Shown one piece after another: positions 35,701 to 48,290 of a stretch of 64,000 bases of DNA. This stretch comes from Amborella trichopoda. Its lineage: Eukaryota > Streptophyta > Magnoliopsida > Amborellales > Amborellaceae. Each line of letters starts with the position of its first letter. Within the stretch, counting starts at the first letter, position 1. The stretch is from contig NW_006499728.1 in the NCBI RefSeq assembly GCF_000471905.2, positions 573,691 to 637,690 of the forward strand, read 5' to 3'. The position numbers were made by a program, and so were the translations under genes. The notes beneath the pieces were generated by a model. The model was not told the DNA's origin. It was given only the letters and a program-made list of their open reading frames with translations, and did no database searches.

Positions 35701-38700
35701 ATATAAATTACATATGTGAATTTATCATCTTGTTTTTTTTTTCTACAATTTTTTTGGTAAAAAATTATCTTGTTTTCTTGTGTTCTTGGGAGCAGTCTGC
35801 CAAACAGCCAACATTTTTTTGTTGAATTTTTTTGTTTTAAAATGGACTTTAGAGATCCTAGAACAAGATTTAGCTCTTGATTAGTGCTAAAAATCATCAC
35901 TTTGGATCTAGCCCGGAAATTTTCGGGTCCAAAAGCTTTAGATCTTCTAACAATCACTCATAGATCATGTTTAATGTTGTTTTTCTTCAATTCATGCGGG
36001 GATATTGATCTGAAGAGGTTTATTTTTTATCTAAATCAGGTATGTGAATTTATCATTTTCTTTTATTTTTCTATGATTTGTTTGGTGAAAATTCCTGTTT
36101 TCCTGTGTTCTTGAGAGCAGTCCGCCAAACAGCCAATTTCTCATTGATTTGTCAAGGATTTTGTTTTTTTTTGTTTTTAAAATGGTCTTTGGAGACCCTA
36201 CTACAAAGATCGAAGCCCTAGAGATTAAGTTTTGCTTTTTTCATTTTTACAATTATTTCCAATTTTAGGTGCAATTATGCAGATTTTCAGAAAAATAATT
36301 TTTTAAATAAATGTTCTAATGTTATAACATGGTTGGATTGCTTTTTTCATTTTTTTAGATCTCATAATATGGAAGTATCTTTTTATAATATTCTTCTATT
36401 AAGATGGATCATTTGGATATTGTAATGAATATAGTAATATATTATGATTAATTAATTATACACTAATAATGAAAATCTGGTAATTTATTTATATTCTAAA
36501 TTACATAGTGTTATTTTTGTTATAGATTTATATAAGGATTTTTTATATTAGATAATAATTTCTTATGTTAATATTTTTTTTTATTTTTTATTTTCATATC
36601 TTTTTGGATCTTATAATATGGAATTTATTTTGATGCAATATTGTTCGATTAAGATGGATCATTTGGATATTGTAATGAATATAGTAATATATTATGATTA
36701 ATTAATTATACACTAATAATGAAATTCTTGCAATTTGTTTAGTATTTTATTTATCTTCTAAATTACATAATGTATTATTGTTTATAATAGACGTGAATAA
36801 GCATTTATATAGATGAATATGGTCATTTGTGTCATGCATGTTGCAAGTATTGTCCTTCTAGCCTGACGTGGTATTACTATCCATCCAGTTAGATTTATCA
36901 GATTCTTAAGTTATGCATTTTGTAAATCTTATGTCCAGTCAGCTTGAGATTGACATGGTGATTGTAATGAGTTACACATTGAGTTGAATTTATGATGGAT
37001 GTTCATGTTCTGCCTTGCAAAGTACTTACATTCATCATTGTTTGGCAAGGTGATCAGTGGATTCGGCAAATGGATGGTAAAACAAATGATATTCTTTTCT
37101 TTTCTGTATTAAACAACTTATTGCCTTGTATAAATTATGGACTCATCTATACCATGCTTATAAACTCTTTTTTTTCTAATAATGTGAATGTAATGGTCAA
37201 CAAACATCTAAACAGGGAAACATTGTCTCAATATTCATGTTTTTTGTAAAATAATGAAAATACATAATGCACCACTCCCAATTTTTTTTGGAAACATAAA
37301 AAATACGATTTTTAGGGATTTTTTTAGTATTTTTTGAAATTGTTTTGAGGCCGAAACTGGCCGATCCAGATTGCTGATCCACCAGTCCGACCTGGTTTTT
37401 GGGGTGGCCGATCCGTGTCACTGATCTGTTTTTTAAACTTTGTTATGCACATATGTATTATCATCTATGCATAGATGTATATTTCCGTGTTTCAACTTCT
37501 TTGTTTTCGTTAGAGAACTTCCAAAGGTCATGGCTTTCCTTTAGCTTATGCTGAGATCAATGATATATTATTTTGATAATTGAGTCATTATTATTCTCAT
37601 TCAGAGTTCAATGTTACATGATTACAGGTATATGCGGCTGCAAAGCATGCTGTTCAACGGGCACCCCACTCTCCTGAGGCGCATAATCTACATGGCCTGG
37701 TCTCTGAAGCAAGAAAAGATTATCATTCTGCAATTGATGCCTATAAGATGGCCATGTACTGCATTAACAGTTTTGCAAAGACAGCTTCACAGTCTGATTA
37801 TAGTGACATACGCGTCAACCTAGCTAGATCCCTTTGCAAGGTATTTTTTTTTTCTAACAACTTCTGTTAGTTGTTTTTCTGTGCCCTTTCTTCCTGGAAA
37901 TTTATATTAAGGTCTTCAGAAAATGTCCAATCAAATAATTGTTGATGGTGGAGAGGGAATATGTTACATCTTCCCAGTGGTTCCAACCAATCACTGGCCG
38001 TTATTTCATTGGATGGAATGATGATCCCAATGGATTAAAGTATTGTAGTATACCATAGTGCATTGTATAATGTCGTGCTTTTCATTTCTTTTCATCTGTC
38101 AACCTGTGCAAATCAGATGCTGGATGCATGTGTTTACTCTCTCTTTACATGTGTCATATTATGCGAAATCTCTCATGCAATAGGGCATTTCTAATGCAGG
38201 CAGGGCATGTACTTGATGCTATACACGAATGTGGCATATTGCAAAGTGAAGGTAAAATTATAACTGGAGCTTCTACTTCGTTATGTATACTAGGCCAAAT
38301 ATTAATGTATTGTGCTTTCATTAGAGAAAAAGATTCTTTACCAAAGATGCAACTTAGTATGCATTTCACAAATTAACAAAGACAAGTCTGTGAACACCTT
38401 GGAGACACGATACAGAATTCTAACCCAATATCTCAGTGCAGAGAAAATAATTTATTAAAGGGATGTTAACTAAAACAGTACAAGATAGAACAGATAGAGG
38501 AAGCGAGGTATCTAAACAGGAAATGAAGAGGAAGTTAGGCACGTAAACAAGGAAAAACCCCTAATGTTCCTAACTAAACCAGAAACCCAAGATCTGACCC
38601 TTAAAGTAACCTCTCGGATGAAAATTTATGAAGCATGTAAATCATATGGCCAAAGGTGAAAGTGTTTATAGCACTACAGAGCACAGAAAAACCATAATAG

Positions 38701-41700
38701 GACATTCGGTCATCCATTCGTTAAAAATGATGGCTGGCAATGTGCCAATAACCCTACAGACAACTTGAACCATAGCCATTGGATTATCGTATACTCCACA
38801 TTTGTCAAACTATAATTTTGTTTTGTTAAAATATTTGGTTTAAAACAATTGTGTGTTAACATTTGGTTTTCCAGGTCTACTGGACTGCATGGGGCTACAA
38901 GTATATGCAGTGACCTTATATAGACTAGGCAAGAATGATGAGGCCCTCCTTGTTACGAAAAAATTAGTTGAGATGGTTTCATCTATGAACTGGACAAGTG
39001 GGGCAGCAACACTAGCATTGGTGTGTAAATTGCTGTACCACATTTCAGGCCAGGAGACTGCAGCAGCTATGGTGTTAAGCAGCCCTCGAGAATTGTTGCA
39101 AAACTCAAAATTGAGTACTGTCGCCTGTTTGGTTACTGTTCTTGACTTGTCTGGCGTGCATAGACTGTTTTTCCAAAGTAGCTTTCAGAAGCTCTTCTCC
39201 CATGAAGATGCTCCAATATTACACTCTTTACTTGCTAAGGGTATACAGGTATGATAGCCAAACAGGTTGGAGTTTAGTTTATTTTTCAAAAGTGGAACAT
39301 GCGATTCTCTGATGTACAATCGAGAAACATAGTCCATTACGTCATCAATGTCCAATGAATGGATGGTGATGGACCCACCAAGAGAAGTTATGACCTCAAT
39401 GGTGGTTTCCATTCTCTTTCCCCCACATTCCATTTTAATGGACAGCAATGACCTTTGAACCGTGGTTGATCCAAATTCCTTTCCATTTTACAAATGCCTC
39501 TATCTTGTTATGTTCTATTGACACCTTTATGCGTCCAGAATGTATCTGATGAAGAATATTTGTATGCGTTGAGCAGATTTCACATGGAACAGATTTGAAT
39601 CTGGGAATCAAGAATGCATCTCTTTACCTAAGAAGGGTTTTACACATGTATCCTGATAGTAATTTGATAAGGTAAACCAAGTTTCTTTCCTCTTGCTTGA
39701 TAAAGTTCAGAAAATTTGGAAAGGGTAAGTATGCCATGGTCAGCCTATGCATGGTTACATTGACCAGTATTCTCGACCAATGACATTCACCTTGGCATGA
39801 TTAATCTCTAGCATCCATTATTGAGGACTGACGGTGAATGTGCTGATGTGTATCATATACCGTATACAGGTTTTTTATGTTGTCCATTCACTCTGAAAAA
39901 TATTATGGCGCAAGCTGTAATCCAGTGGATAATCTCAATTTCTATGTTAGAAACGTGGTTCTAAATCGGTAACAACATGCTTATAGAAGACAAAAGTTCA
40001 ATTCTCCTGTCTGATGCATTGCCCATTCTCTTAGCTCCACTCCTGTTAGGGATCTATTGTGAGAGTACCTGGAGCAGATTTCAATAAAGTTTGTCAAATC
40101 TTTACCTCTTTGTTTGCTTGATATAGTAAGAGTAGTGTTGAATGGATGATGCTGGGCAATGGGGCTGCTTATGCGTGTATGCATATCTACATGCATATCT
40201 CTTGTCTTTGTTGGGTTGTTTTAGGATAGTGTTGAATGTACAACTCTGGGGCAATGGGGCTGTTTATGTATGAGCAGGGTATGTGTGTATTCTTACATGT
40301 ATGTCTCGACTTTTTATGCAGAAATGTAATTCATGCATCATATACTTGCAAATCTTACCTTATCCTCCATATACTTGAGAGAGTGGAGCATTCACATGGT
40401 TCTTTGTTTGAAGTTATATGTATATGTTCATGGCTTGTTGACGGAATTTATATAATCAAACCATGAAAAGACTTGAACTTCCTAGAGGATAGCTTCTCCA
40501 TGCATCAAGGTACTCCATGGGTTTGTGAGGGTTAGAGGTGAACTAGGAAGCACATATTTCATCCTTACAAATATCGTTAGTGCATTTTTGGCGAGAGTAC
40601 CATGAAGATTTTAATAGCATATGTTTTTTAGTGGCAATTTATAGGGAATAGAATTAAATTAGGAAACTATTATTTATGAGATAAAGTTTTTATTTATGAA
40701 TAATAAATTTGATTTTAGATTGATAGCATAAAAATATTTTAAATAAAAACTATGAATATATTTTATGAAAATTCCACTCATCATGAAAGAGCAAAGTTGA
40801 TGAAATTTTAAAATTCCAATAAAAATATTCACCAGATATGGTGGACCTTTCTTTTAGAAATCGATAATGTAGATGTTCTTTTCTTAATACTATATAGTAA
40901 AGCCTTGGGATAAGCACATGACCATTAAACTCCCAAGTTAATTCGGTCATAAAATTTAGTGTGGTTACTTACGTGTATACTAAATAAGGGAGTAATGTAA
41001 ATTTTTTCAATATTTAGTATAATTACTACTCGCCTCTCTCTCTCTGCATGTGTGTGTGTGTGCTCCCGCCCATGCACGCATGTGTGCACATGTCCATGTG
41101 GATACTGGACGGGCACAAAGAGAAGAAAGCAAGAGGGATCACTTTTTGTGGGATTGGCTTTATAGGATACAAAGAGTACACAAATAATGGAGTGTTGTGA
41201 TTCTTTCAGAAAATCAAAGGGCCTTGATGGTCTTGTGTAACAGAGAAATGGACAAATTGAGACAATTAGAAGATAATGCACAAGTTAAGACAATTATAAG
41301 ATAATATGGATTTATGTATGGGAGCGCTTTGATGCACCTGTGTGCACAAACAATGGTGACCCCAATCACCATTTATTGATGGGGTGAGGCACCCAAAATA
41401 CATCCAAGATGTCTTCAAATTATTCTTTGACATGACAAAATGGATTTGGAGGTCCTAAAACCTCCAACTACTTTAGATCCACCATTCAATGAAATGGATG
41501 GTTCATGTTTCATGTTAAGATGATGGTGGAAATGGATCACTTTTAGAGTTCTAAACTCTTTTTTTATGAGAAGATTTCTTTTGGAGGTGAGGGAAGGGAT
41601 TTTGGAGGGTATTTACCTAGAAGATTTTAACAGTGTGCATTTCTTGTACCAGGTTACCAATAATGAGTACCTATACATGACCATTTTGGGGACTGTCACT

Positions 41701-44700
41701 TACATACTTGTACAAATAGAATAGCAACTCATACTGACTGAAGTAAAAACCTGTACCGATAACCGCTAGAAACGATTACTAATATGCAATAAAAACTAAT
41801 ACCAAGTAAATGATAATCAAAATATGTAGTTTTTAATGATGCATCATATAAAATGGCCGATTAAAAATAAAGGTCATATAGACTTCTAGTTCGAAAGTTA
41901 ATTGTCATCTATGTAACATGGACACTTGTGCTTATAGTTTTTGGCATGTGCCAGCCTACCAAAACACGACACTTATGTTTGCTAGCTTTAGAAATTTAGA
42001 CATTTCTTAACATTTTTGTTGAAATTTCACGGTAGAAGTACTTTTATATAGCCTAAAATCCCGCCTCCCGCTTTATCTAGATGTACAAATATGTCATGTC
42101 TAAAAAGTCATATTTGGAGTTGGTATTTTTAACACTCTTATCATTGATACAGATATCCGTTTTTTTCTAACATATGTTGTAAGTATAAGTAATATTACAC
42201 TCAATTATATTCAAATCAGTCAGTGATGTTATTCCTAACAACGTACCAATATTTTTTCTTGCTACATGTCAGTGCATACCAAAACTGTGTACCAATTGTA
42301 TAGAAACCCATATCATCTTTTCTAGAAACTGTACCAATGCGCATTTCTGTAAAATTGAACCCAAAAACTTTTTCACCCTTGTGTACCAGTAGTAATCGTA
42401 TGTACTAATACCAGTGCCTGTACCAATATCTGGCAGCAATGGTTTGGAGTTTATCTTGCCTCACCACATCAGAAATTGATGAATGAGATGAGGGGGCATG
42501 GTTATTTGCTGCCCCCGTTGGAAGCATCAGACATCTCGCTCTCTCTCTCTCTCTCTCTCTCTTCCCATACAATACTTAGTTTTTTTATGGCTGGACTAGA
42601 TTTGTTTCTTGGCTTGTCTAACTAAACAAGTCATGCCATGCATTGTCATGCTCAAGCTCACATCTCCTTAATGAAACCAAGCTCAAGCTAGATGGTTGAA
42701 GCTTGACTCAAGAGCAAAACATGCTCAGCGTAGTCCTCAAACACATGCAAGTAAATCTTGAGCATGTCCAGGTTCAGCCCATTGTGGCTCGTTCACACTG
42801 TGTAACCTAGCTTTAATGTTTTTTTTTCCCCCCTTTTTAAGGACACCTATCAATTTCCAATATAAATCCTACTTTATTTAGGTAAGTTGCATGTTTCCCT
42901 TTTAAAGCTAATTTTTGAGGTAAGTGATGTATTGCTTTTTCGAAATTTAAAGTTTCGCATTACTAATTTAGTTCTGACACTGCAATCCTGTTATTATTGG
43001 GAAGGCTTTCTGCTCCGATAATAATGGGTAGTGTTAAATTATCATGATGAATTAATTTTACCAGGATAGAAAAGTTATTACTGTATAATAACCTATCATA
43101 ATAAATTTCTGATAAAAATAAATTGCTGGCCATATCATTTATAATTCTATATTATGTTCTTTCCTTTAGGGATTTTTATCCTTGGTGCACCCTTTATATC
43201 TTATCTGGATGTCTTGTTCATTTCTTGTACCTAGTCTAGTTGTGCAAGTAATTAAGAATATCTCATGTCAATGAAAATGGATGGAACTAAGGAAATTTAT
43301 CTTCTGTCATGCCTGTACCATTTAATTTCAGGGCTTTCGTAGTTGGTGGGCTTCAATTCTCTTTTCCTATTTGCTAACCTTTGATCTATCAATAAATGCT
43401 TTGCTGAATTTTTTTTATCTGCTAATTCTACTCATGGTCATGGGACTATATGTTGTCTCTGTATTTGTGCACACTTGACATTGATGTGTTGGTTTATGCC
43501 TACTATAGTCTCTTATTAAAACTAAATTGGTTTAGGGTTAAAAATTATCATGATATTTTATCTTTAAATGTTTGTATGGCAGATTTAGTTAACATTTGGC
43601 TTGCTTTCTGGCAGGAACCAACTTGCTTTCCTTCTATTATCCAGCAGAGGTCCAACAGCTTCTCACACTGCAATAAGATGCATTGATATGGACCCACATG
43701 CACAACCTGTGGCCAAAGGCTCAAAGTCAGCATTTGAGATTCTAGGATCAGCTGCAGTTTCATGTTATGATTGTTGCACCTCGAAATCCAAGTTATCTTT
43801 TCAAACATGTAAACATAAGTTTGGGACAAGCTCAATACAACAATTACAGAGGTTTATTTTTTCTCTCGATTATTTGCACCAAACATCTTTCTTATTAGAG
43901 AATGCAAATTTCAAATTAGTTTTTGGCAAGTATTTACATAAACCATGCAGGTCCCCAGGAACTTTAATTTTACAGTCGTGCCTGGTTTGGCCATTTTTTG
44001 AAATGAGTCCTGTACCAGTAGTATTTTGTTAGGTACTGAGGCCCCATTTGAGCAGATGAAATCTTAGGAATAGTGCCTTTTTTCATCCATCCATTTAGGA
44101 TTCATAAATGTCCTAGCTTAGACCCCCACCTTTCACAGCTGGGCCTGTTTGTTGTAACCATGCTTATCTAGATAAAGCTGCCCAAACGCCCCTTTGACTT
44201 AAAGAAAAAGTGAACGTGTTTTTTGGTCTATTCTCAAAATAGCAAATACAGTTTTCCAGGATTGCTTATAGAGGTAAGCAGGTATAAATTCTTTGATCTG
44301 TCTATTGGCACATCCATGCAGGGGCCTTATGTGCTATATGTTAAGTATCTGATTGGGGGTAAAATAATCATTTTTTAAAGGAAAAGTTGTTCGTGAGTCA
44401 GAGGGTGTGTGAGTCGATTTTAAATGTTGAAAATTTTATTCTATTTTTCATAGTCATGATCATCTTTTCCTAAGATCATGAATCCCTAATATTTGTTACT
44501 AAAATCCATCTTTAAGATAGATTTGAGAGGGGACCCACATATGTGCAATATGAATCAGTTGACTCATAGAAACCCATCCTTTTTTCAACAGATGTTGTAT
44601 CTATCGGAACTTTTAAGGTTCTGGATCATCTCCGTGATTTATGCAGGTGTTCCTGGTTTTTTTTCGATTGTTTCTTTAGAAGTAATCATTCCACGCTAAA

Positions 44701-47645
44701 ATTTTAGTTCCCCCGGAAAAGAAGTCATTTGCCAAGACATCGTTGCCTTTGATTTACTATTTGATGACAATTTGACAGTTTGTCTAACCATCATGTGGTA
44801 GGTGGTTGCATCGGTACCCATGGAACCGCAAGGCAAGATACTTTCTTATTCTTAATCTCTTCCAAAAGGCTCGTGAAGAGAGATACCCTCGCCATCTTTG
44901 TGATAACCTTGGGCGCCAACTAACTGTTGCTCTTAATGACCAAGGAAATCATGTGGAGATATATTCATCTTATCAGAAGTTCCAACTTCTTTTATGTGCT
45001 TCTGAAATAAGCCTTCAAATTGGAGCCTCTTCTGATAGCAAAGCTTACGCAACAAGTGCTCTGGGCATTCCAGTACCAAACAGTGTGCTCTTTTTTGGAC
45101 ACTTACAATTAGGTCGTATACATGCAGCATCTGGGAATATGGCGGGCCTAAGAGAAGAATGCAGCCAGTGTTTGCAACTTGGGACCAACTTTGAAATAGG
45201 GTGGATATCACTCAAAATGATTGGGACTAGATACAAATTGCAGATAAGTATGGATGAGATTGATGCTTATTTTGAGGCTTGCCTCAAAGAGAAAGATGAG
45301 AACTCCCAGAGCATGTGGAGGGCAATAATTGCCCTAGTGGATGGCCAGGGTTTCATTTTGGATAATGATCTTGATAAGGCGGAACAAGCTCTGGCTCATG
45401 CTTGTTCTATATGGGACGAAGATAGTTGCCTTCATCTTGTTCATGGTAATTTATCTTTCTCAAAATGGTTAAACTATTGCTTCTATTATTGTTATTGTTT
45501 GTGAAAACAGTTTATGTTCCATAAATATTGGATTTATTGATGTCATGTGCAATTTTGGAGAATGAGAATTTCAGTGATTCCCTTGCATCTAAGTTTTTTT
45601 TTTGGGTAAGTCAGTGGGGATTTGGGCCTCTACCTGTTTTTCATTAATAAGTAAGAGTGTTATAAAAGAATAAAGAGTTTATGGTACAGTTCTTTCATTA
45701 GAAGTCCTGGCATATAAGTTCAATGCTTGGGTGTCATTGACTTGAAGAAAATGAGCCGTTCTAATTACTTTTGTGTAAACCTTTCGGTACTAGTTATTAG
45801 ATAATACAAGTGAGAATTTTGTTCCAGTATACTTCTAAAATAAACTTTTTGATGAATGGGTCTTTGGACAGGTGCAATTTGTTTGGAGCTTGCAAGGCAA
45901 CGATCTGGCTCTCAATTCTTATCTCAAGCATCGGAGAGTCTTTCAAAAGCTCAGGAAAATTCTGATTCACGTTTACCTTTTGTCTCTGCTTTGTTGGCTC
46001 AAGCTGAGGCCAGCCTTGGTGCCAAAGCCAAGTGGGAGAGAAACCTGCAACTTGAATGGATGTCTTGGCCTCCAGGTAGTCCATGCATTAAACGAGTAAG
46101 AAAGTGTGTGATAATCCTCATGTTTATGGAAAATCCAATCTTTCGGTCTTCACCATCCAATCGGTTGTCGACGGTGATGATGAGGGGCCTGCTAAGACAT
46201 AGCTCCAATGGTTGGGGCTCTCTCTCGCCATCACCATTCAATGATTGATTAGATGGTGTTTACCTGCATGACAATGGAATTTCCATAGCCAAGGGTATAC
46301 TATTATACTTCGAGAAATATTCATCTACTGCATTTCTTTTATGTTAGAAAGAAAAATGAAAAGTATTCTATAACCAATGGACCATGGAAAATCACTGCCA
46401 ATGGGGTTCATGGTCCGACAAAATGATGGATATAGAGCTACCTGTCATGGGCATCGGGTCATGCTCTAGTAGGTCCAATCTCTTTAATCATCATCTATCA
46501 TTTTGTTGGACGGTGTGACTAAAGTATAATAGATCAGAGTCTGATAGATTATAAAATACTTTCTTGGAAGAAAATGTCCACCTGATCCAGTTTGATGTTT
46601 AAATCTTTGGAAATTGACATAGTGACATCTCTTTGTAGGGATTTTCTGGGGAGATAGTTTATAGGGAGATTTTTCAAAATTCTTATTCTTTTTTTGGGAA
46701 AATTTTGGGGTGTTTATATGAAAGGGAAAATTATCGAAGCAATGAAAACTAGAAGGAACTAGATATCATGTGTGCCTATGGTATTTTTAAGATAACTTTG
46801 TTATGAATATAATTATCTTTTAGTTTGTTTTGGATTCCATGGCTAAAAGAAGCTGCCCTTTTAGAAATGACCAACCTCAAAAATGAATTTTGGAATTTCT
46901 ACTAAACTTAAGGCTATAAATAAATGGCAGATACTCAAACCACAGGTGTGCTCCTTTCTGTTTGGGAGAACTTACCACAGCCTGTGTTGTAGGCTACACT
47001 GGTAATGCATCCAGCGTTCTTAATGGCGGATGGTGGAGATTAAGCTTGGCTTCAGCAATGGACATTCACGTAGGACTAGGGGTGATAATCAGGTTGGTTA
47101 CCTGCTTATTCTGGGTCTGGAGCTGCCTGCTGGGCCTGCTGGGCTTGCAGGTCAGGTCTGGTTCCACTTGGCCTGGACCTTATTTGGTTTGGTTCTAGCC
47201 CATACCTAACTAGGTCAGGTTGGGCTTTGGTGCCAATCCGACCAGGAAAATATAGATGACCAGGACCACCCTATTTGGCAGGTCAGGTTTGGGTCGGGGC
47301 TGATCCAAAACCCGGACCCGACATGTTTACAGGCCTATTAGGACTACGGTTAATCTCAACCATCCATCATGAGAAGACATGGTGGATCCGACGGCAAGCA
47401 AATCTAATAAAAAAATCAGGTTCTTGGTCTCATGCTTTGTCTTGTAACTTCCAGAGATGAGACCAGCGGAGCTATATTTTCAGATGCATTTGCTCACCAG
47501 GCAATCTAAAGCATCATCAGATACATCAAACAGCTCGGAATCGAATAAAAGCTCAATGCTATGGATCCTTCGAGCCATACACTTGAATCCCTCTTGTTCA
47601 AGGTACTGGAACGTTTTACAAAAGTTAAAGAATGAATTCTTCTAA
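23080..47645 (+). CDS. SKI3: SKI3 / TTC37-type TPR subunit of the cytoplasmic Ski complex (22 coding exons)
   Basis: Coding exons read from GT-AG junctions with phase kept throughout: 23080-23082, 23202-23288, 23989-24201, 25098-25220, 26344-26427, 26531-26581, 26659-26754, 27500-27640, 27751-27831, 32789-33036, 33247-33418, 33508-33623, 33714-33771, 34255-34320, 37628-37840, 38200-38251, 38875-39248, 39577-39671, 43615-43851, 44802-45445, 45872-46075, 47455-47645. They sum to 3549 nt, about 1182 residues, close to the length I recall for Arabidopsis SKI3. TPR helices dominate, for example [52 protein letters not shown], and a conserved C-terminus with [17 protein letters not shown]. With SKI2 helicase and SKI8, the protein feeds mRNA to the cytoplasmic exosome for 3'-5' decay. 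Oddities: exon 1 codes only for the ATG, and introns 9, 14 and 18 are 3.3-5.0 kb and full of repeats. No exon is broken, so the gene looks functional. Confidence 0.93.
23083..23201 (+). other. 119-nt intron directly after the SKI3 start codon
   Basis: The donor is GTAACT immediately after ATG and the acceptor is TTTTTACAG at 23201. The next exon opens in phase with [13 protein letters not shown]. Retention of this intron would shift the frame (119 is not a multiple of 3) and reach a stop soon after, so no long alternative N-terminus results. Confidence 0.8.
23714..23796. repeat. (CT)n microsatellite in SKI3 intron 2
   Basis: Nearly continuous CT tract with two TT interruptions. Confidence 0.95.
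24345..24530. repeat. Dispersed repeat with CATGGGAACTGG motif, copy in SKI3 intron 3
   Basis: Shares CATGGGAACTGG, GTCTGGCTG and a GGCGGAGTCTCT block with 1940-2112 and has a GC-richer body than the surrounding intron. Confidence 0.4.
27104..27179. repeat. 38-bp tandem duplication in SKI3 intron 7
   Basis: TTAATTCTATTGAAACAGTG at 27104 recurs at 27142 with one mismatch in the following stretch; the two units are nearly identical. Confidence 0.9.
28245..28297 (+). repeat. G-rich tract with quadruplex potential
   Basis: GT repeats run into several G-runs of three or more, including one of about 12 G, on the transcribed-RNA sense strand of SKI3 intron 9. Sequence alone suggests possible G-quadruplex formation. 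Confidence 0.6.
28955..30245 (-). mobile_element. RTE-like LINE fragment, 5'-truncated and frameshifted, antisense in SKI3 intron 9
   Basis: Minus-strand reading across several frames gives reverse-transcriptase landmarks in order: [16 protein letters not shown] (near 30190), [10 protein letters not shown]-like (near 30020), [20 protein letters not shown] (about 29830), the catalytic [14 protein letters not shown] (about 29740), [25 protein letters not shown], then the C-terminal [19 protein letters not shown] and [17 protein letters not shown]. It ends with AATTGGGAAAAGGCT and a GATGATGATGA tail rather than a long poly(A), which fits RTE-type elements. Multiple stops and frameshifts show it is dead. 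The 5' part, including the endonuclease, is missing. Confidence 0.88.
30825..30912 (+). mobile_element. Candidate SINE in SKI3 intron 9
   Basis: A stretch TGGTCAAGGCGGTAGTAGC resembles a polymerase III A box, and CAAGTTCCATTCC about 50 bases on resembles a B box. A short AT-rich tail follows near 30905. Weak matches only; it does not fold into a convincing tRNA. Confidence 0.35.
31216..31310. repeat. 49-bp tandem duplication
   Basis: TTAATGTTCTAAAAAAATTC at 31216 recurs at 31265 with two substitutions, each followed by GTGAAAATTTGAA. Confidence 0.85.
31881..32072. repeat. Triplicated 55-59-bp unit with matching flanks
   Basis: TTCCAGARC units start at 31912, 31967 and 32026, each followed by GATGATGTCAATAA or a close variant. 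The cluster is framed on both sides by TGTTTCCAGCTTGCAATAA (31881 and about 32052), so a larger unit was involved as well. Confidence 0.8.
35240..36260. repeat. Three tandem units of about 325-342 bp
   Basis: GTGTTCTTGGGAG starts at 35438 and 35780, and GTGTTCTTGAGAG at 36105. Each is followed by a CCAAACAGC block, AAAATGG, and GGAGACCCTA or a variant. The first unit is partial at its left. Open frames of 60-100 codons on both strands in this block are not conserved between units. Confidence 0.85.
36350..36800. repeat. 250-bp tandem duplication, AT-rich
   Basis: ATTAAGATGGATCATTTGGA at 36398 recurs at 36648. The shared block of about 75 bp after it is essentially identical, while the rest of the unit has drifted. 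Confidence 0.88.
39903..40025 (+). mobile_element. Candidate SINE in SKI3 intron 18
   Basis: GCTGTAATCCAGTGGATAA resembles an A box and AAAGTTCAATTCTCCTG a B box about 75 bases later. The spacing is long for a tRNA, as in many SINEs. Ends are not resolved. Confidence 0.4.
40133..40320. repeat. 94-bp tandem duplication
   Basis: TAGTGTTGAATG at 40133 recurs at 40227. Both units carry GGCAATGGGGCTG followed by TTATG and a closing ATGYATRTCTC-like stretch. Confidence 0.8.
46076..47454 (+). other. SKI3 intron 21
   Basis: A 1.4 kb phase-1 intron. At 47080-47330 it holds a GC-rich stretch dominated by GGTCAGGT, GGGTCTG and CCGACC words, the kind of low-complexity dispersed repeat common in plant introns. 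The remainder is unremarkable. Confidence 0.65.
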
Positions 47646-47849
47646 AATTGTGGCAAGTTAGTTTCTCTGATTCAAGAGTTCTGTTTGTGTGAGCTTAGTT
47701 CTCATTGTATTGGATTAGAAATAATTTTCTTGTAAAACACATCATTGTGCCTTCTAATTTATTGTACATCTTTGATGGGTTTCTTTCTCTGGAATCCTTT
47801 GAGAGGGACTATATAGCAAACGGGATTGAATACTATGAGACCATTTATC

Positions 47850-48005
47850 TTTTTTAAGGGGAAGTCACAATTAATCATAGCCATTGGATGTCAAATTGGA
47901 TGACTTGATTTTGTCATAAAATTCTAGAAAATTTGTTTAGAATTGAGTCTAGTCAATAACATGCTCACGACCACCCAATTTTAAATTCAAAGGACAAAAG
48001 TGATT
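47850..48005. repeat. Dispersed repeat family C, copy 1
   Basis: Shares with 54828-54965 the ordered blocks TAGCCAT, AAATTGGATGRCTTG, GTCATAAARTTC and AGTCAATWACAYRCTC. About 140 bp are alignable by eye. No ORF and no clear inverted ends. Confidence 0.6.
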
Positions 48006-48063
48006 GTGACCTCCTTATACGGTCTCTTTGTATACTTTTCCACAACAAAATTATTTATTTGAA

Positions 48064-48144
48064 AACACAATTTGTGTGTGAGAAAGACTTGTGCATGGAG
48101 AGAGAGAGAGAGAGAACACAATTTGTGTGTGAGAAAGACTTGTG

Positions 48145-48192
<48 letters not shown>

Positions 48193-48290
48193 TGTNNNNN
48201 NNNNNNNNNNNNNNNNNNNNNNNNNNNNNNNNNNNNNNNNNNNNNNNNNNNNNNNNNNNNNNNNNNNNNNNNNNNNNGAGAGTTGTGCAT
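48064..48290. repeat. Duplicated 51-bp unit with GA tracts around an assembly gap
   Basis: AACACAATTTGTGTGTGAGA at 48064 recurs at 48115; each copy ends in TTGTGCATGGA and a GA run. The second GA run leads to AGTAGTGT and then 82 N (48196-48277). Sequence resumes with GAGAGTTGTGCATGGA, the end of a further unit, so the gap probably hides at least one more copy. Confidence 0.9.
48196..48277. other. Assembly gap (82 N)
   Basis: Run of unknown bases inside a GA microsatellite. Reading frames crossing it have no meaning. Confidence 1.

Larger units (their letters stand above)
34321..37627 (+). other. SKI3 intron 14 (3.3 kb)
   Basis: Holds two tandem repeat blocks (35240-36260 and 36350-36800) and, at 35080-35230 and 37330-37440, GC-richer stretches with GATCCGGATCG/CCGATCC-type motifs that look like dispersed repeat fragments. 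No gene is seen inside. Confidence 0.7.
39672..43614 (+). other. SKI3 intron 18 (3.9 kb)
   Basis: Contains a candidate SINE (about 39903-40025), a 94-bp tandem duplication at 40133, small CT/GT tracts at 41032-41062 and 42536-42562, and a stretch (41640-42440) in which GTACCAAT-like words recur in both orientations, possibly a decayed inverted-repeat element. The flanking exons join in phase 2. Confidence 0.65.

Noticed and set aside
41640-42440. A full inverted-repeat transposon built from GTACCAAT words
   Set aside because: The words recur in both orientations, but I could not align defined ends, so no element is called.
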